Shown piece after piece: positions 10,321 through 22,805 of a DNA stretch of 64,000 bases. The translations under genes and the position numbers were made by a program. The stretch covers positions 36,691 through 100,690 of the forward strand of contig JAOPHQ010003474.1 in assembly GCA_030340625.1 (NCBI GenBank), in the 5' to 3' direction. How positions within the stretch are numbered: position 1 is the stretch's first letter; every line of letters begins with the position of its first letter. Under the pieces are notes generated by a model. It made no database searches and had not been told where the DNA came from. It worked only from the letters and a program-made list of their open reading frames with translations. Source of the stretch: Merluccius polli (lineage: Eukaryota; Chordata; Actinopteri; Gadiformes; Merlucciidae).

Positions 10321-11477
10321 GTGACGCCATGACGCTCGAACGTGAACGTCGTTTTACGGCAGCGGAAGATTTACGACAGCCAGCATACAGACAGTGAGCA
10401 ACGGACTTCACATGATATTATTCACAACTCGGATTAATTTAATGAAACCCATTGATTCTTTTGATCGGTGGACCCCCTTTGATTGGATATTATGGGATAT
10501 ACAAGTCTGTACATTTTTTGAACGAAGGTAAACGATTGAGAATTGATTTAGTTAGGCCAGAGATCAATGTGTAATCGATGTGTAAACTGTGATTCTGAAT
10601 AAATATAAATGCTATCGAAATTTAGTTTGGATATCGTTATTATTGAATATACAAATCTGTAGATTAGTGACATTTTTTGAATGAAGGTTAGCGGTTGAAA
10701 TGTGAATGAATTAGTTACGACGTGTTAAACAGTGGAAGGTCCGCCGGTTACAATGGGACGAACGGTAGAATATGACGATTTGAAACTAAAACTGCGATAC
10801 AGAAAAAAGTATAACAGCTATCGAAATTTCGTGAACACGGCTAGATAGATACAAATCTCTAGATTTGTTTAATTGTTTGAACGATGGGAAACGGTTGAAA
10901 TTTGAAATAGTTACGACGTAAAGCAGCGGAAGTAAACAGTGGAAGGTCCGCCGGTTACAATGGGACGAACGGTAGAATATGACGATTTGAAACTAAAACT
11001 GCGATACAGAAAAAAGTATAACAGCTATCGAAATTTCGTGAACACGGCTAGATGGATACACATCTCTAGATTTGTTTAATTGTTTGAACGATGGGAAAAG
11101 GTTGAAATTTGAATTAGTTACGACGTAAAGAATGTGAAGAATTAAGAGGCTGGGCGGACGGCTTCGCCGTCCGCCCATTGATTTGTATTGGAAAAATAAA
11201 GGTGGAAAAAGTAGAATAATTTGAAAAGTTGAATTAATATGAAGAATGTGAATAGATAGCCATCATGTCGTAATAAATATGAACATTTTGATATTTGAAT
11301 GGTTTCTGTAGCTGAAAATATGAAGAAGGAGAAGAGTGCCAAAAAACGGGCGGAAGAAGAATAAAAATAAAAATAAAAATAAAAATAAAAACTAGAAAAT
11401 GCATTTCCTGCAGAAAACGCGTGTGAATGCTGGAAGCTGAATGATAAGCTCAAAGCAGAAATATAAAATGAATTGAT
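10321..11477. repeat. Linker block U1, hairpin H1 and lead-in E1
   Basis: AT-rich block with two tandem 207-bp monomers (starts 10730 and 10937) and further diverged monomer pieces. H1 (11152-11176) is a perfect 11-bp stem, GGGCGGACGGC, with a TTC loop. E1 contains an (AAAAT)n stretch and the motif GCATTTCCTGCAG before the next minisatellite. The marker GATGGATACA is shared with U4. Confidence 0.88.
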
Positions 11478-12612
11478 CTGAAGAATCTGAAAGTAGTAGT
11501 AGAAGCTGAAATAGTAGAAGAATCTGAAAGTAGTAGTAGAAGCTGAAATAGTAGAAGAATCTGAAAGTAGTAGTATAAGCTGAAATAGTAGAAGAATCTG
11601 AAAGTAGTAGTATAAGCTGAAATAGTAGAAGAAGCTGAAAGTAGTAGTAGAAGCTGAAATAGTAGAAGAAGCTGAAAGTAGTAGTAGAAGCTGAAATAGT
11701 AGAAGAATCTGAAAGTAGTAGAAGAAGCTGAAATAGTAGAAGAATCTGAAAGTAGTAGTATAAGCTGAAATAGTAGAAGAATCTGAAAGTAGTAGTAGAA
11801 GCTGAAATAGTAGAAGAATCTGAAAGTAGTAGTAGAAGCTGAAATAGTAGAAGAATCTGAAAGTAGTAGTAGAAGCTGAAATAGTAGAAGAATCTGAAAG
11901 TAGTAGTAGAAGCTGAAATAGTAGAAGAATCTGAAAGTAGTAGTAGAAGCTGAAATAGTAGAAGAAGCTGAAAGTAGTAGTAGAAGCTGAAATAGTAGAA
12001 GAAGCTGAAAGTAGTAGTAGAAGCTGAAATAGTAGAAGAAGCTGAAAGTAGTAGTAGAAGCTGAAATAGTAGAAGAAGCTGAAAGTAGTAGTAGAAGCTG
12101 AAATAGTAGAAGAAGCTGAAAGTAGTAGTAGAAGCTGAAATAGTAGAAGAATCTGAAAGTAGTAGTAGAAGCTGAAATAGTAGAAGAATCTGAAAGTAGT
12201 AGTAGAAGCTGAAATAGTAGAAGAATCTGAAAGTAGTAGTAGAAGCTGAAATAGTAGAAGAATCTGAAAGTAGTAGTAGAAGCTGAAATAGTAGAAGAAT
12301 CTGAAAGTAGTAGTAGAAGCTGAAATAGTAGAAGAATCTGAAAGTAGTAGTAGAAGCTGAAATAGTAGAATTATCAAAGTAGTAGAAGTAGTTGAAATTG
12401 TAGTAGTAGCTGAAATAGTAGAAGAATCTGAAATAGTAGAAGTAGCTGAAAGTAGTAGTAGCCGAATTAGTAATACTAATAGCTTTAATTGTTTGATCGA
12501 TGGGAAACGGTTGAAATTTGAATTAGTTACGACGTAAAGCATTGGGAGAATAAGAGGCTGGGCGGCCGTCCGCCCATTGATTTATATTGGAAAAATAAAT
12601 GTATACTACAAT
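11478..12612. repeat. 37-bp minisatellite M1 and D linker
   Basis: About 24 copies (11478-12369). A central run has GAAGCTGAAAG in place of GAATCTGAAAG, a variant also frequent in M2 and M5. The D linker fills 12370-12612. The E marker before it is GCTCAAAG, as in M4 and M5. Confidence 0.92.
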
Positions 12613-13119
12613 TTACTATTGCGGGCACCCCCCCCCCCCCCCCCCCCCCCCCCGGCCGTAGGTCCGCGGTGTGTTTGTGTTACTATTGGGGGCAGCCCCC
12701 CCCCCCCCCCCCCCCCCCCCGGCCGTAGGTCCGCGGTGTGTTTGTGTTACTATTGCGGGCACCCCCCGGCCGTAGGTCCGCGGTGTGTGTGTTTGTGTTA
12801 CTATTGCGGGCACCCCCCGGCCGTAGGTCCGCGGTGTGTTTGTTTGTGTTACTATTGCGGGCACCCCCCCCCCCCCCCCCCCCCCCCCCGTAGGTCCGCG
12901 GTGTGTTTGTTTGTGTTACTATTGCGGGCACCCCCCCCCGTAGGTCCGCGGTGTGTTTGTTTGTGTTACTATTGCGGGCACCCCCCCCCCGCAGGTCCGC
13001 GGTGTGTTTGTGTTTACTATTGCGGGCACCCCCCCCCCCCCCCCCGCAGGTCCGCGGTGTGTTTGTGTTTACTATTGCGGGCACCGCCCCCCCCCCCCCC
13101 GTCGGCCGTAGGTCCGCGG
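12613..13119. repeat. C-rich tandem array C2
   Basis: About nine to ten copies of the C unit. Some carry only CCCCCC between units, others more than 20 C. The last copies have a GTGTTTGTGTTTACT variant and end with GCACCGCC, shared with C3 and C6. Confidence 0.92.
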
Positions 13120-14253
13120 TGACGCCATGACGCTCGAACGTGAACGTCGTTTACGGCAGCGGAAGATTTACGACAGCCAGCATACAGACAGTGAGCAACG
13201 GACTTAACATGATATTATTCACAACTCGGATTAATTTAATGAAACCCATTGATTCTTTTGATCGGTGGACCCCTTTTGATTGGATATTATGGGATATACA
13301 AGTCTGTACATTTTTTGAACGAAGGTAAACGATTGAGAATTGATTTAGTTAGGCCAGAGATCAATGTGTAATCGATGTGTAAACTGTGATTCTGAATAAA
13401 TATAAATGCTATCGAAATTTAGTTTGGATATCGTTATTATTGAATATACAAATCTGTAGATTAGTGACATTTTTTGAATGAAGGTTAGCGGTTGAAATGT
13501 GAATGAATTAGTTACGACGTGTAACAGTGGAAGGTCCGCCGGTTACAATGGGACGAACGGTAGAATATGACGATTTGAAACTAAAACTGCGATACAGAAA
13601 AAAGTATAACAGCTATCGAAATTTCGTGAACACGGCTAGATAGATACAAATCTCTAGATTTGTTTAATTGTTTGAACGATGGGAAACGGTTGAAATTTGA
13701 AATAGTTACGACGTAAAGCAGCGGAAGTAAACAGTGGAAGGTCCGCCGGTTACAATGGGACGAACGGTAGAATATGACGATTTGAAACTAAAACTGCGAT
13801 ACAGAAAAAAGTATAACAGCTATCGAAATTTCGTGAACACGGCTAGATAGATACAAATCTCTAGATTTGTTTAATTGTTTGAACGATGGGAAAAGGTTGA
13901 AATTTGAATTAGTTACGACGTAAAGAATGTGAAGAATAAGAGGCTGGGCGGACGGCTTCGCCGTCCGCCCATTGATTTGTATTGGAAAAATAAAGGTGGA
14001 AAAAGTAGAATAATTTGAAAAGTTGAATTAATATGAAAAATGTGAATAGATAGCCATCATGTCGTAATAAATATGAACATTTTGATATTTGAATGGTTTC
14101 TGTAGCTGAAAATATGAAGAAGGAGAAGAGTGCCAAAAAACGGGCGGAAGAAGAATAAAAATAAAAACTAGAAAATGCATTTCCTGCAGAAAACGCGTGT
14201 GAATGCTGGAAGCTGAATGATAAGCGCAAAGCAGAAATATAAAATGAATTGAT
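13120..14253. repeat. Linker block U2, hairpin H2 and lead-in E2
   Basis: Two 207-bp monomers start at 13525 and 13732. H2 is at 13946-13970. Markers CGTCGTTTACGG, GACTTAACATG and GAAGAATAAGAGG are shared only with U3, so units 2 and 3 are sister copies. Confidence 0.88.
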
Positions 14254-15425
14254 CTGAAGAATCTGAAAGTAGTAGTATAAGCTGAAATAGTAGAAGAATC
14301 TGAAAGTAGTAGAAGAAGCTGAAATAGTAGAAGAATCTGAAAGTAGTAGTATAAGCTGAAATAGTAGAAGAATCTGAAAGTAGTAGTATAAGCTGAAATA
14401 GTAGAAGAATCTGAAAGTAGTAGTAGAAGCTGAAATAGTAGAAGAATCTGAAAGTAGTAGTATAAGCTGAAATAGTAGAAGAATCTGAAAGTAGTAGAAG
14501 AAGCTGAAATAGTAGAAGAATCTGAAAGTAGTAGTATAAGCTGAAATAGTAGAAGAATCTGAAAGTAGTAGTAGAAGCTGAAATAGTAGAAGAATCTGAA
14601 AGTAGTAGTAGAAGCTGAAATAGTAGAAGAATCTGAAAGTAGTAGTAGAAGCTGAAATAGTAGAAGAATCTGAAAGTAGTAGTAGAAGCTGAAATAGTAG
14701 AAGAATCTGAAAGTAGTAGTAGAAGCTGAAATAGTAGAAGAAGCTGAAAGTAGTAGTAGAAGCTGAAATAGTAGAAGAAGCTGAAAGTAGTAGTAGAAGC
14801 TGAAATAGTAGAAGAAGCTGAAAGTAGTAGTAGAAGCTGAAATAGTAGAAGAAGCTGAAAGTAGTAGTAGAAGCTGAAATAGTAGAAGAAGCTGAAAGTA
14901 GTAGTAGAAGCTGAAATAGTAGAAGAATCTGAAAGTAGTAGTAGAAGCTGAAATAGTAGAAGAATCTGAAAGTAGTAGTAGAAGCTGAAATAGTAGAAGA
15001 ATCTGAAAGTAGTAGTAGAAGCTGAAATAGTAGAAGAATCTGAAAGTAGTAGTAGAAGCTGAAATAGTAGAAGAATCTGAAAGTAGTAGTAGAAGCTGAA
15101 ATAGTAGAAGAATCTGAAAGTAGTAGTAGAAGCTGAAATAGTAGAAGAATCTGAAAGTAGTAGTAGAAGCTGAAATAGTAGAATTATCAAAGTAGTAGAA
15201 GTAGTTGAAATTGTAGTAGTAGCTGAAATAGTAGAAGAATCTGAAATAGTAGAAGTAGCTGAAAGTAGTAGTAGCCGAATTAGTAATACTAATAGCTTTA
15301 ATTGTTTGATCGATGGGAAACGGTTGAAATTTGAATTAGTTACGACGTAAAGCATTGGGAGAATAAGAGGCTGGGCGGCCGTCCGCCCATTGATTTATAT
15401 TGGAAAAATAAATGTATACTACAAT
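14254..15425. repeat. 37-bp minisatellite M2 and D linker
   Basis: About 25 copies (14254-15182), then the D linker. The opening order of TATAAGCTG and GAAGAAGCTG variants resembles M3 and M0. Confidence 0.92.
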
Positions 15426-15902
15426 TTACTATTGCGGGCACCCCCCCCCCCCCCCCCCGGCCGTAGGTCCGCGGTGTGTTTGTGTTACTATTGGGGGCAG
15501 CCCCCCCCCCGGCCGTAGGTCCGCGGTGTGTTTGTGTTAGTATTGCGGGCACCCCCCGGCCGTAGGTCCGCGGTGTGTGTGTTTGTGTTACTATTGCGGG
15601 CACCCCCCGGCCGTAGGTCCGCGGTGTGTTTGTTTGTGTTACTATTGCGGGCACCCCCCCCCCCCCCCCCCGTAGGTCCGCGGTGTGTTTGTTTGTGTTA
15701 CTATTGCGGGCACCCCCCCCCGTAGGTCCGCGGTGTGTTTGTTTGTGTTACTATTGCGGGCACCCCCCCCCGCAGGTCCGCGGTGTGTTTGTGTTTACTA
15801 TTGCGGGCACCCCCCCCCCCCCCCCCCCCGCAGGTCCGCGGTGTGTTTGTGTTTACTATTGCGGGCACCGCCCCCCCCCCCCCCGTCGGCCGTAGGTCCG
15901 CG
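15426..15902. repeat. C-rich tandem array C3
   Basis: About nine copies of the C unit. It closely follows C2 in copy order and variants, including the GTGTTTGTGTTTACT form and the GCACCGCC end, but its C runs are generally shorter. Confidence 0.92.
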
Positions 15903-17040
15903 GTGACGCCATGACGCTCGAACGTGAACGTCGTTTACGGCAGCGGAAGATTTACGACAGCCAGCATACAGACAGTGAGCAACGGACTTAACATGATATT
16001 ATTCACAACTCGGATTAATTTAATGAAACCCATTGATTCTTTTGATCGGTGGACCCCTTTTGATTGGATATTATGGGATATACAAGTCTGTACATTTTTT
16101 GAACGAAGGTAAACGATTGAGAATTGATTTAGTTAGGCCAGAGATCAATGTGTAATCGATGTGTAAACTGTGATTCTGAATAAATATAAATGCTATCGAA
16201 ATTTAGTTTGGATATCGTTATTATTGAATATACAAATCTGTAGATTAGTGACATTTTTTGAATGAAGGTTAGCGGTTGAAATGTGAATGAATTAGTTACG
16301 ACGTGTAAACAGTGGAAGGTCCGCCGGTTACAATGGGACGAACGGTAGAATATGACGATTTGAAACTAAAACTGCGATACAGAAAAAAGTATAACAGCTA
16401 TCGAAATTTCGTGAACACGGCTAGATAGATACAAATCTCTAGATTTGTTTAATTGTTTGAACGATGGGAAACGGTTGAAATTTGAAATAGTTACGACGTA
16501 AAGCAGCGGAAGTAAACAGTGGAAGGTCCGCCGGTTACAATGGGACGAACGGTAGAATATGACGATTTGAAACTAAAACTGCGATACAGAAAAAAGTATA
16601 ACAGCTATCGAAATTTCGTGAACACGGCTAGATAGATACAAATCTCTAGATTTGTTTAATTGTTTGAACGATGGGAAAAGGTTGAAATTTGAATTAGTTA
16701 CGACGTAAAGAATGTGAAGAATAAGAGGCTGGGCGGACGGCTTCGCCGTCCGCCCATTGATTTGTATTGGAAAAATAAAGGTGGAAAAAGTAGAATAATT
16801 TGAAAAGTTGAATTAATATGAAAAATGTGAATAGATAGCCATCATGTCGTAATAAATATGAACATTTTGATATTTGAATGGTTTCTGTAGCTGAAAATAT
16901 GAAGAAGGAGAAGAGTGCCAAAAAACGGGCGGAAGAAGAATAAAAATAAAAACTAGAAAATGCATTTCCTGCAGAAAACGCGTGTGAATGCTGGAAGCTG
17001 AATGATAAGCGCAAAGCAGAAATATAAAATGAATTGATCT
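15903..17040. repeat. Linker block U3, hairpin H3 and lead-in E3
   Basis: Two 207-bp monomers start at 16310 and 16517. H3 is at 16731-16755. It is near-identical to U2 and E2 by eye and shares all type-B markers. Confidence 0.88.
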
Positions 17041-18318
17041 GAAGAATCTGAAAGTAGTAGTATAAGCTGAAATAGTAGAAGAATCTGAAAGTAGTAGAAG
17101 AAGCTGAAATAGTAGAAGAATCTGAAAGTAGTAGTATAAGCTGAAATAGTAGAAGAATCTGAAAGTAGTAGTATAAGCTGAAATAGTAGAAGAATCTGAA
17201 AGTAGTAGTAGAAGCTGAAATAGTAGAAGAATCTGAAAGTAGTAGTATAAGCTGAAATAGTAGAAGAATCTGAAAGTAGTAGAAGAAGCTGAAATAGTAG
17301 AAGAATCTGAAAGTAGTAGTATAAGCTGAAATAGTAGAAGAATCTGAAAGTAGTAGTATAAGCTGAAATAGTAGAAGAATCTGAAAGTAGTAGTAGAAGC
17401 TGAAATAGTAGAAGAATCTGAAAGTAGTAGTATAAGCTGAAATAGTAGAAGAATCTGAAAGTAGTAGAAGAAGCTGAAATAGTAGAAGAATCTGAAAGTA
17501 GTAGTATAAGCTGAAATAGTAGAAGAATCTGAAAGTAGTAGTAGAAGCTGAAATAGTAGAAGAATCTGAAAGTAGTAGTATAAGCTGAAATAGTAGAAGA
17601 ATCTGAAAGTAGTAGTAGAAGCTGAAATAGTAGAAGAATCTGAAAGTAGTAGTAGAAGCTGAAATAGTAGAAGAATCTGAAAGTAGTAGTAGAAGCTGAA
17701 ATAGTAGAAGAATCTGAAAGTAGTAGTAGAAGCTGAAATAGTAGAAGAATCTGAAAGTAGTAGAAGCTGAAATAGTAGAAGAATCTGAAAGTAGTAGAAG
17801 AAGCTGAAATAGTAGAAGAATCTGAAAGTAGTAGTAGAAGCTGAAATAGTAGAAGAATCTGAAAGTAGTAGTAGAAGCTGAAATAGTAGAAGAATCTGAA
17901 AGTAGTAGAAGAAGCTGAAATAGTAGAAGAATCTGAAAGTAGTAGAAGAAGCTGAAATAGTAGAAGAATCTGAAAGTAGTAGTAGAAGCTGAAATAGTAG
18001 AAGAATCTGAAAGTAGTAGTAGAAGCTGAAATAGTAGAAGAATCTGAAAGTAGTAGTAGAAGCTGAAATAGTAGAATTATCAAAGTAGTAGAAGTAGTTG
18101 AAATTGTAGTAGTAGCTGAAATAGTAGAAGAATCTGAAATAGTAGAAGTAGCTGAAAGTAGTAGTAGCCGAATTAGTAATACTAATAGCTTTAATTGTTT
18201 GATCGATGGGAAACGGTTGAAATTTGAATTAGTTACGACGTAAAGCATTGGGAGAATAAGAGGCTGGGCGGCCGTCCGCCCATTGATTTATATTGGAAAA
18301 ATAAATGTATACTACAAT
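17041..18318. repeat. 37-bp minisatellite M3 and D linker
   Basis: The longest array, about 28 copies (17041-18074), including a 34-bp copy near 17756. Around 17576 the order of variants matches the two sides of the BEL insertion in M0, so this is the paralogous empty site. Confidence 0.92.
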
Positions 18319-18887
18319 TTACTATTGCGGGCACCCCCCCCCCCCCCCCCCCAGCCGTAGGTCCGCGGTGTGTTTGTGTTACTATTGGGGGCAGCCCCCC
18401 CCCCCGGCCGTAGGTCCGCGGTGTGTTTGTGTTACTATTGGGGGCAGCCCCCCCCCCCCCCCCGGCCGTAGGTCCGCGGTGTGTTTGTGTTACTATTGGG
18501 GGCAGCCCCCCCCCCCCGGCCGTAGGTCCGCGGTGTGTTTGTGTTACTATTGGGGGCAGCCCCCCCCCCCCCCCCCGGCCGTAGGTCCGCGGTGTGTTTG
18601 TTTGTGTTACTATTGCGGGCACCCCCCCCCCCCCCCCCCCCCCGTAGGTCCGCGGTGTGTTTGTTTGTGTTACTATTGCGGGCGCCCCCCCCCCCCCCGT
18701 AGGTCCGCGGTGTGTTTGTTTGTGTTACTATTGCGGGCACCCCCCCCCCCCCGTAGGTCCGCGGTGTGTTTGTTTGTGTTACTATTGCGGGCGCCCCCCC
18801 CCCCCCCCCCGTAGGTCCGCGGTGTGTTTGTTTGTGTTACTATTGCCCGCCCCGCCCCCCCCCCCCCCGTCGGCCGTAGCTCCGCGG
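18319..18887. repeat. C-rich tandem array C4
   Basis: About ten copies. It ends with TTGCCCGCCCCG and GTAGCTCCGCGG, exactly as C1 does, marking unit 4 as the sister of unit 1. Confidence 0.92.
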
Positions 18888-20233
18888 TGACGCCATGACG
18901 CTCGAACGTGAACGTCGTTTTACGGCAGCGGAAGATTTACGACAGCCAGCATACAGACAGTGAGCAACGGACTTCACATGATATTATTCACAACTCGGAT
19001 TAATTTAATGAAACCCATTGATTCTTTTGATCGGTGGACCCCCTTTTGATTGGATATTATGGGATATACAAGTCTGTACATTTTTTGAACGAAGGTAAAC
19101 GATTGAGAATTGATTTAGTTAGGCCAGAGATCAATGTGTAATCGATGTGTAAACTGTGATTCTGAATAAATATAAATGCTATCGAAATTTAGTTTGGATA
19201 TCGTTATTATTGAATATACAAATCTGTAGATTAGTGACATTTTTTGAATGAAGGTTAGCGGTTGAAATGTGAATGAATTAGTTACGACGTGTTAAACAGT
19301 GGAAGGTCCGCCGGTTACAATGGGACGAACGGTAGAATATGACGATTTGAAACTAAAACTGCGATACAGAAAAAAGTATAACAGCTATCGAAATTTCGTG
19401 AACACGGCTAGATAGATACAAATCTCTAGATTTGTTTAATTGTTTGAACGATGGGAAACGGTTGAAATTTGAAATAGTTACGACGTAAAGCAGCGGAAGT
19501 AAACAGTGGAAGGTCCGCCGGTTACAATGGGACGAACGGTAGAATATGACGATTTGAAACTAAAACTGCGATACAGAAAAAAGTATAACAGCTATCGAAA
19601 TTTCGTGAACACGGCTAGATAGATACAAATCTCTAGATTTGTTTAATTGTTTGAACGATGGGAAACGGTTGAAATTTGAAATAGTTACGACGTAAAGCAG
19701 CGGAAGTAAACAGTGGAAGGTCCGCCGGTTACAATGGGACGAACGGTAGAATATGACGATTTGAAACTAAAACTGCGATACAGAAAAAAGTATAACAGCT
19801 ATCGAAATTTCGTGAACACGGCTAGATGGATACAAATCTCTAGATTTGTTTAATTGTTTGAACGATGGGAAAAGGTTGAAATTTGAATTAGTTACGACGT
19901 AAAGAATGTGAAGAATTAAGAGGCTGGGCGGACGGCTTCGCCGTCCGCCCATTGATTTGTATTGGAAAAATAAAGGTGGAAAAAGTAGAATAATTTGAAA
20001 AGTTGAATTAATATGAAGAATGTGAATAGATAGCCATCATGTCGTAATAAATATGAACATTTTGATATTTGAATGGTTTCTGTAGCTGAAAATATGAAGA
20101 AGGAGAAGAGTGCCAAAAAACGGGCGGAAGAAGAATAAAAATAAAAACTAGAAAATGCATTTCCTGCAGAAAACGCGTGTGAATGCTGGAAGCTGAATGA
20201 TAAGCTCAAAGCAGAAATATAAAATGAATTGAT
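18888..20233. repeat. Linker block U4 with three 207-bp monomers, hairpin H4, lead-in E4
   Basis: Monomer starts at 19297, 19504 and 19711 give three tandem copies where the other units have two. H4 is at 19926-19950. It shares GATGGATACA and GACTTCACATG with U1. Confidence 0.88.
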
Positions 20234-20840
20234 CTGAAGAATCTGAAAGTAGTAGTAGAAGCTGAAATAGTAGAAGAATCTGAAAGTAGTAGTAGAAGCT
20301 GAAATAGTAGAAGAATCTGAAAGTAGTAGTAGAAGCTGAAATAGTAGAAGAATCTGAAAGTAGTAGTAGAAGCTGAAATAGTAGAATAATCTGAAAGTAG
20401 TAGTAGAAGCTGAAATAGTAGAAGAATCTGAAAGTAGTAGTAGAAGCTGAAATAGTAGAAGAATCTGAAAGTAGTAGTAGAAGCTGAAATAGTAGAAGAA
20501 TCTGAAAGTAGTAGTAGAAGCTGAAATAGTAGAAGAATCTGAAAGTAGTAGTAGAAGCTGAAATAGTAGAAGAATCTGAAAGTAGTAGTAGAAGCTGAAA
20601 TAGTAGAATTATCAAAGTAGTAGAAGTAGTTGAAATTGTAGTAGTAGCTGAAATAGTAGAAGAATCTGAAATAGTAGAAGTAGCTGAAAGTAGTAGTAGC
20701 CGAATTAGTAATACTAATAGCTTTAATTGTTTGATCGATGGGAAACGGTTGAAATTTGAATTAGTTACGACGTAAAGCATTGGGAGAATAAGAGGCTGGG
20801 CGGCCGTCCGCCCATTGATTTATATTGGAAAAATAAATGT
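20234..20840. repeat. 37-bp minisatellite M4 and truncated D linker
   Basis: The shortest array, about 10 copies (20234-20607). The D linker is cut at AAATAAATGT by the LINE insertion. Confidence 0.9.
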
Positions 20841-21790
20841 CCATCCATCCATCCATCCATTTTCTTCCGCTTATCCGGGGTCGGGTCGCGGGGGCAGCAG
20901 CCTAAGCAGGGAAGCCCAGACTTCCCTTTCCCCAGCTACTTCGGCCAGCTCTTCCTGGGGGATCCCGAGGCGTTCCCAGGCCAGCCGAGAGACATAGTCT
21001 CTCCAGCGTGTCCTGGGTCTTCCCCGGGGTCTCCTACCAGTGGGACGTGCCCTGAACACCTCACCAGGGAGGCGTCCGGGAGGCATCCTAACTAGATGCC
21101 CGAGCCACCTCATCTGGCTCCTCTCAACGCGGAGGAGTAGCGGGTCTACTCCGAGCTCCTCCCGGATGACCGAGCTTCTCACCCTATCTCTAAGGGAGAG
21201 CCCAGCCACTCTGCGGAGGAAGCTCATTTCGGCCGCTTGTACTCGCGATCTCGTTCTTTCGGTCATTACCCAAAGCTCATGACCATAGGTGAGGGCAGGA
21301 ACGTAGATCGACTGGTAAATCGAGAGCTTTGCCTTTCGGCTCAGCTCCCTCTTCACCACGACGGATCCGTGCAGAGTCCGCATTACTGCAGACGCCGCAC
21401 CGATCCGCCTGTCGATCTCCCGCTCCATCCTCCCATCACTCGTGAACAAGACCCCGAGGTACTTGAACTCCTCCACTTGGGGCAGGATCTCATCCCCGAC
21501 CCGGAGGGTGCACTCCACCCTTTTCCGGTTGAGGACCATGGACTCGGACTTGGAGGTGCTGATTCTCATCCCGACCGCTTCACACTCGGCTGCGAACCTG
21601 TCCAGCGAGAGTTGGAGGTCACGGTCTGATGAAGCCATCAGGACCACATCATCCGCAAAAAGCAGAGACCCAATCCTGAGGTCACCAAACCGGACCCCCT
21701 CAACGCCCTGGCTGTGCCTAGAAATCCTGTCCATAAAAATTACGAACAGGATCGGTGACAAAGGGCAGCCCTGGCGGAGTCCAACCCTCA
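20841..21790 (-). mobile_element. 5'-truncated non-LTR retrotransposon (LINE)
   Basis: A minus-strand LINE 3' part, interrupting the D-C junction of unit 4. Its 3' end is a short tail of four to five TGGA repeats (CCATCCATCC on the plus strand at 20841-20860). The 5' end is lost inside the RT domain. Flanks in other units read AAATGTATACTACAA; here ATGT and CTACAA flank the insert, so a few target bases were lost and no target duplication is seen. The clade is uncertain (RTE/Expander or Rex1-like). Confidence 0.9.
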
Positions 21791-21791
21791 C
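20871..21791 (-). pseudogene. LINE reverse transcriptase, C-terminal 306 codons
   Basis: The frame is uninterrupted. It begins just before RT motif B (RQGCPLSPILFVIFMDRI), then the catalytic FADDVVLMAS, then KFEYLG-type sequence (EFKYLGVLF) and a long C-terminal region (MRWLGHLVRMPPGRLPGEVF, PRTRWRDYVSRLAWERLG) common in abundant fish LINE copies. The endonuclease, fingers and motif A are missing, so it cannot be active. The absence of stops suggests a fairly young copy. Confidence 0.88.
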
Positions 21792-21797
21792 TACAAT

Positions 21798-22805
21798 TTA
21801 CTATTGCGGGCACCCCGTCCCCCCCCCCCCCCGCCGGCCGTAGGTCCGCGCGTGTTTGTGTTACTATTGCGGGCACCCCCCCCCCAGCCGTAGGTCCGCG
21901 GTGTGTTTGTGTTACTATTGGGGGCAGCCCCCCCCCCCCGGCCGTAGGTCCGCGGTGTGTTTGTGTTACTATTGCGGGCACCCCCCGGCCGTAGGTCCGC
22001 GGTGTGTTTGTGTTACTATTGCGGGCACCCCCCGGCCGTAGGTCCGCGGTGTGTTTGTGTTACTATTGCGGGCACCCCCCGGCCGTAGGTCCGCGGTGTG
22101 TTTGTTTGTGTTACTATTGCGGGCACCCCCCGGCCGTAGGTCCGCGGTGTGTTTGTTTGTGTTACTATTGCGGGCACCCCCCCCCCCCCCCCGTAGGTCC
22201 GCGGTGTGTTTGTTTGTGTTACTATTGCGGGCACCCCCCCCCCCCCCCCGTAGGTCCGCGGTGTGTTTGTTTGTGTTACTATTGCGGGCACCCCCCGGCC
22301 GTAGGTCCGCGGTGTGTTTGTTTGTGTTACTATTGCGGGCACCCCCCCCCCCCCCCCCCGTAGGTCCGCGGTGTGTTTGTTTGTGTTACTATTGCGGGCA
22401 CCCCCCCCCCGTAGGTCCGCGGTGTGTTTGTTTGTGTTACTATTGCGGGCACCCCCCGGCCGTAGGTCCGCGGTGTGTTTGTTTGTGTTACTATTGCGGG
22501 CACCCCCCCCCCCCCCCGTAGGTCCGCGGTGTGTTTGTTTGTGTTACTATTGCGGGCACCCCCCGGCCGTAGGTCCGCGGTGTGTTTGTTTGTGTTACTA
22601 TTGCGGGCACCCCCCGGCCGTAGGTCCGCGGTGTGTTTGTTTGTGTTACTATTGCGGGCACCCCCCCCCCCCCCCCCCGTAGGTCCGCGGTGTGTTTGTT
22701 TGTGTTACTATTGCGGGCACCCCCCCCCCCCCCGTAGGTCCGCGGTGTGTTTGTTTGTGTTACTATTGCGGGCACCCCCCCCCCCCGTCGGCCGTAGCTC
22801 CGCGG
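21798..22805. repeat. C-rich tandem array C5 (largest)
   Basis: About 18-20 copies, roughly double the others. The first copy has the marker CACCCCGTCCCC and GGTCCGCGCGTG, shared with C6. Many units have the minimal six-C spacer, so expansion was by whole units. Confidence 0.92.

Noticed and set aside
11142..12542. 466-codon minus-strand open frame and its relatives in the other arrays
   Set aside because: They follow the 37-bp minisatellite exactly and have no start context or domain, so they are frame artefacts.
12577..13122. Proline/glycine-rich open frames in the C arrays
   Set aside because: C runs read as Pro or Gly in any frame, and both strands give similar frames.
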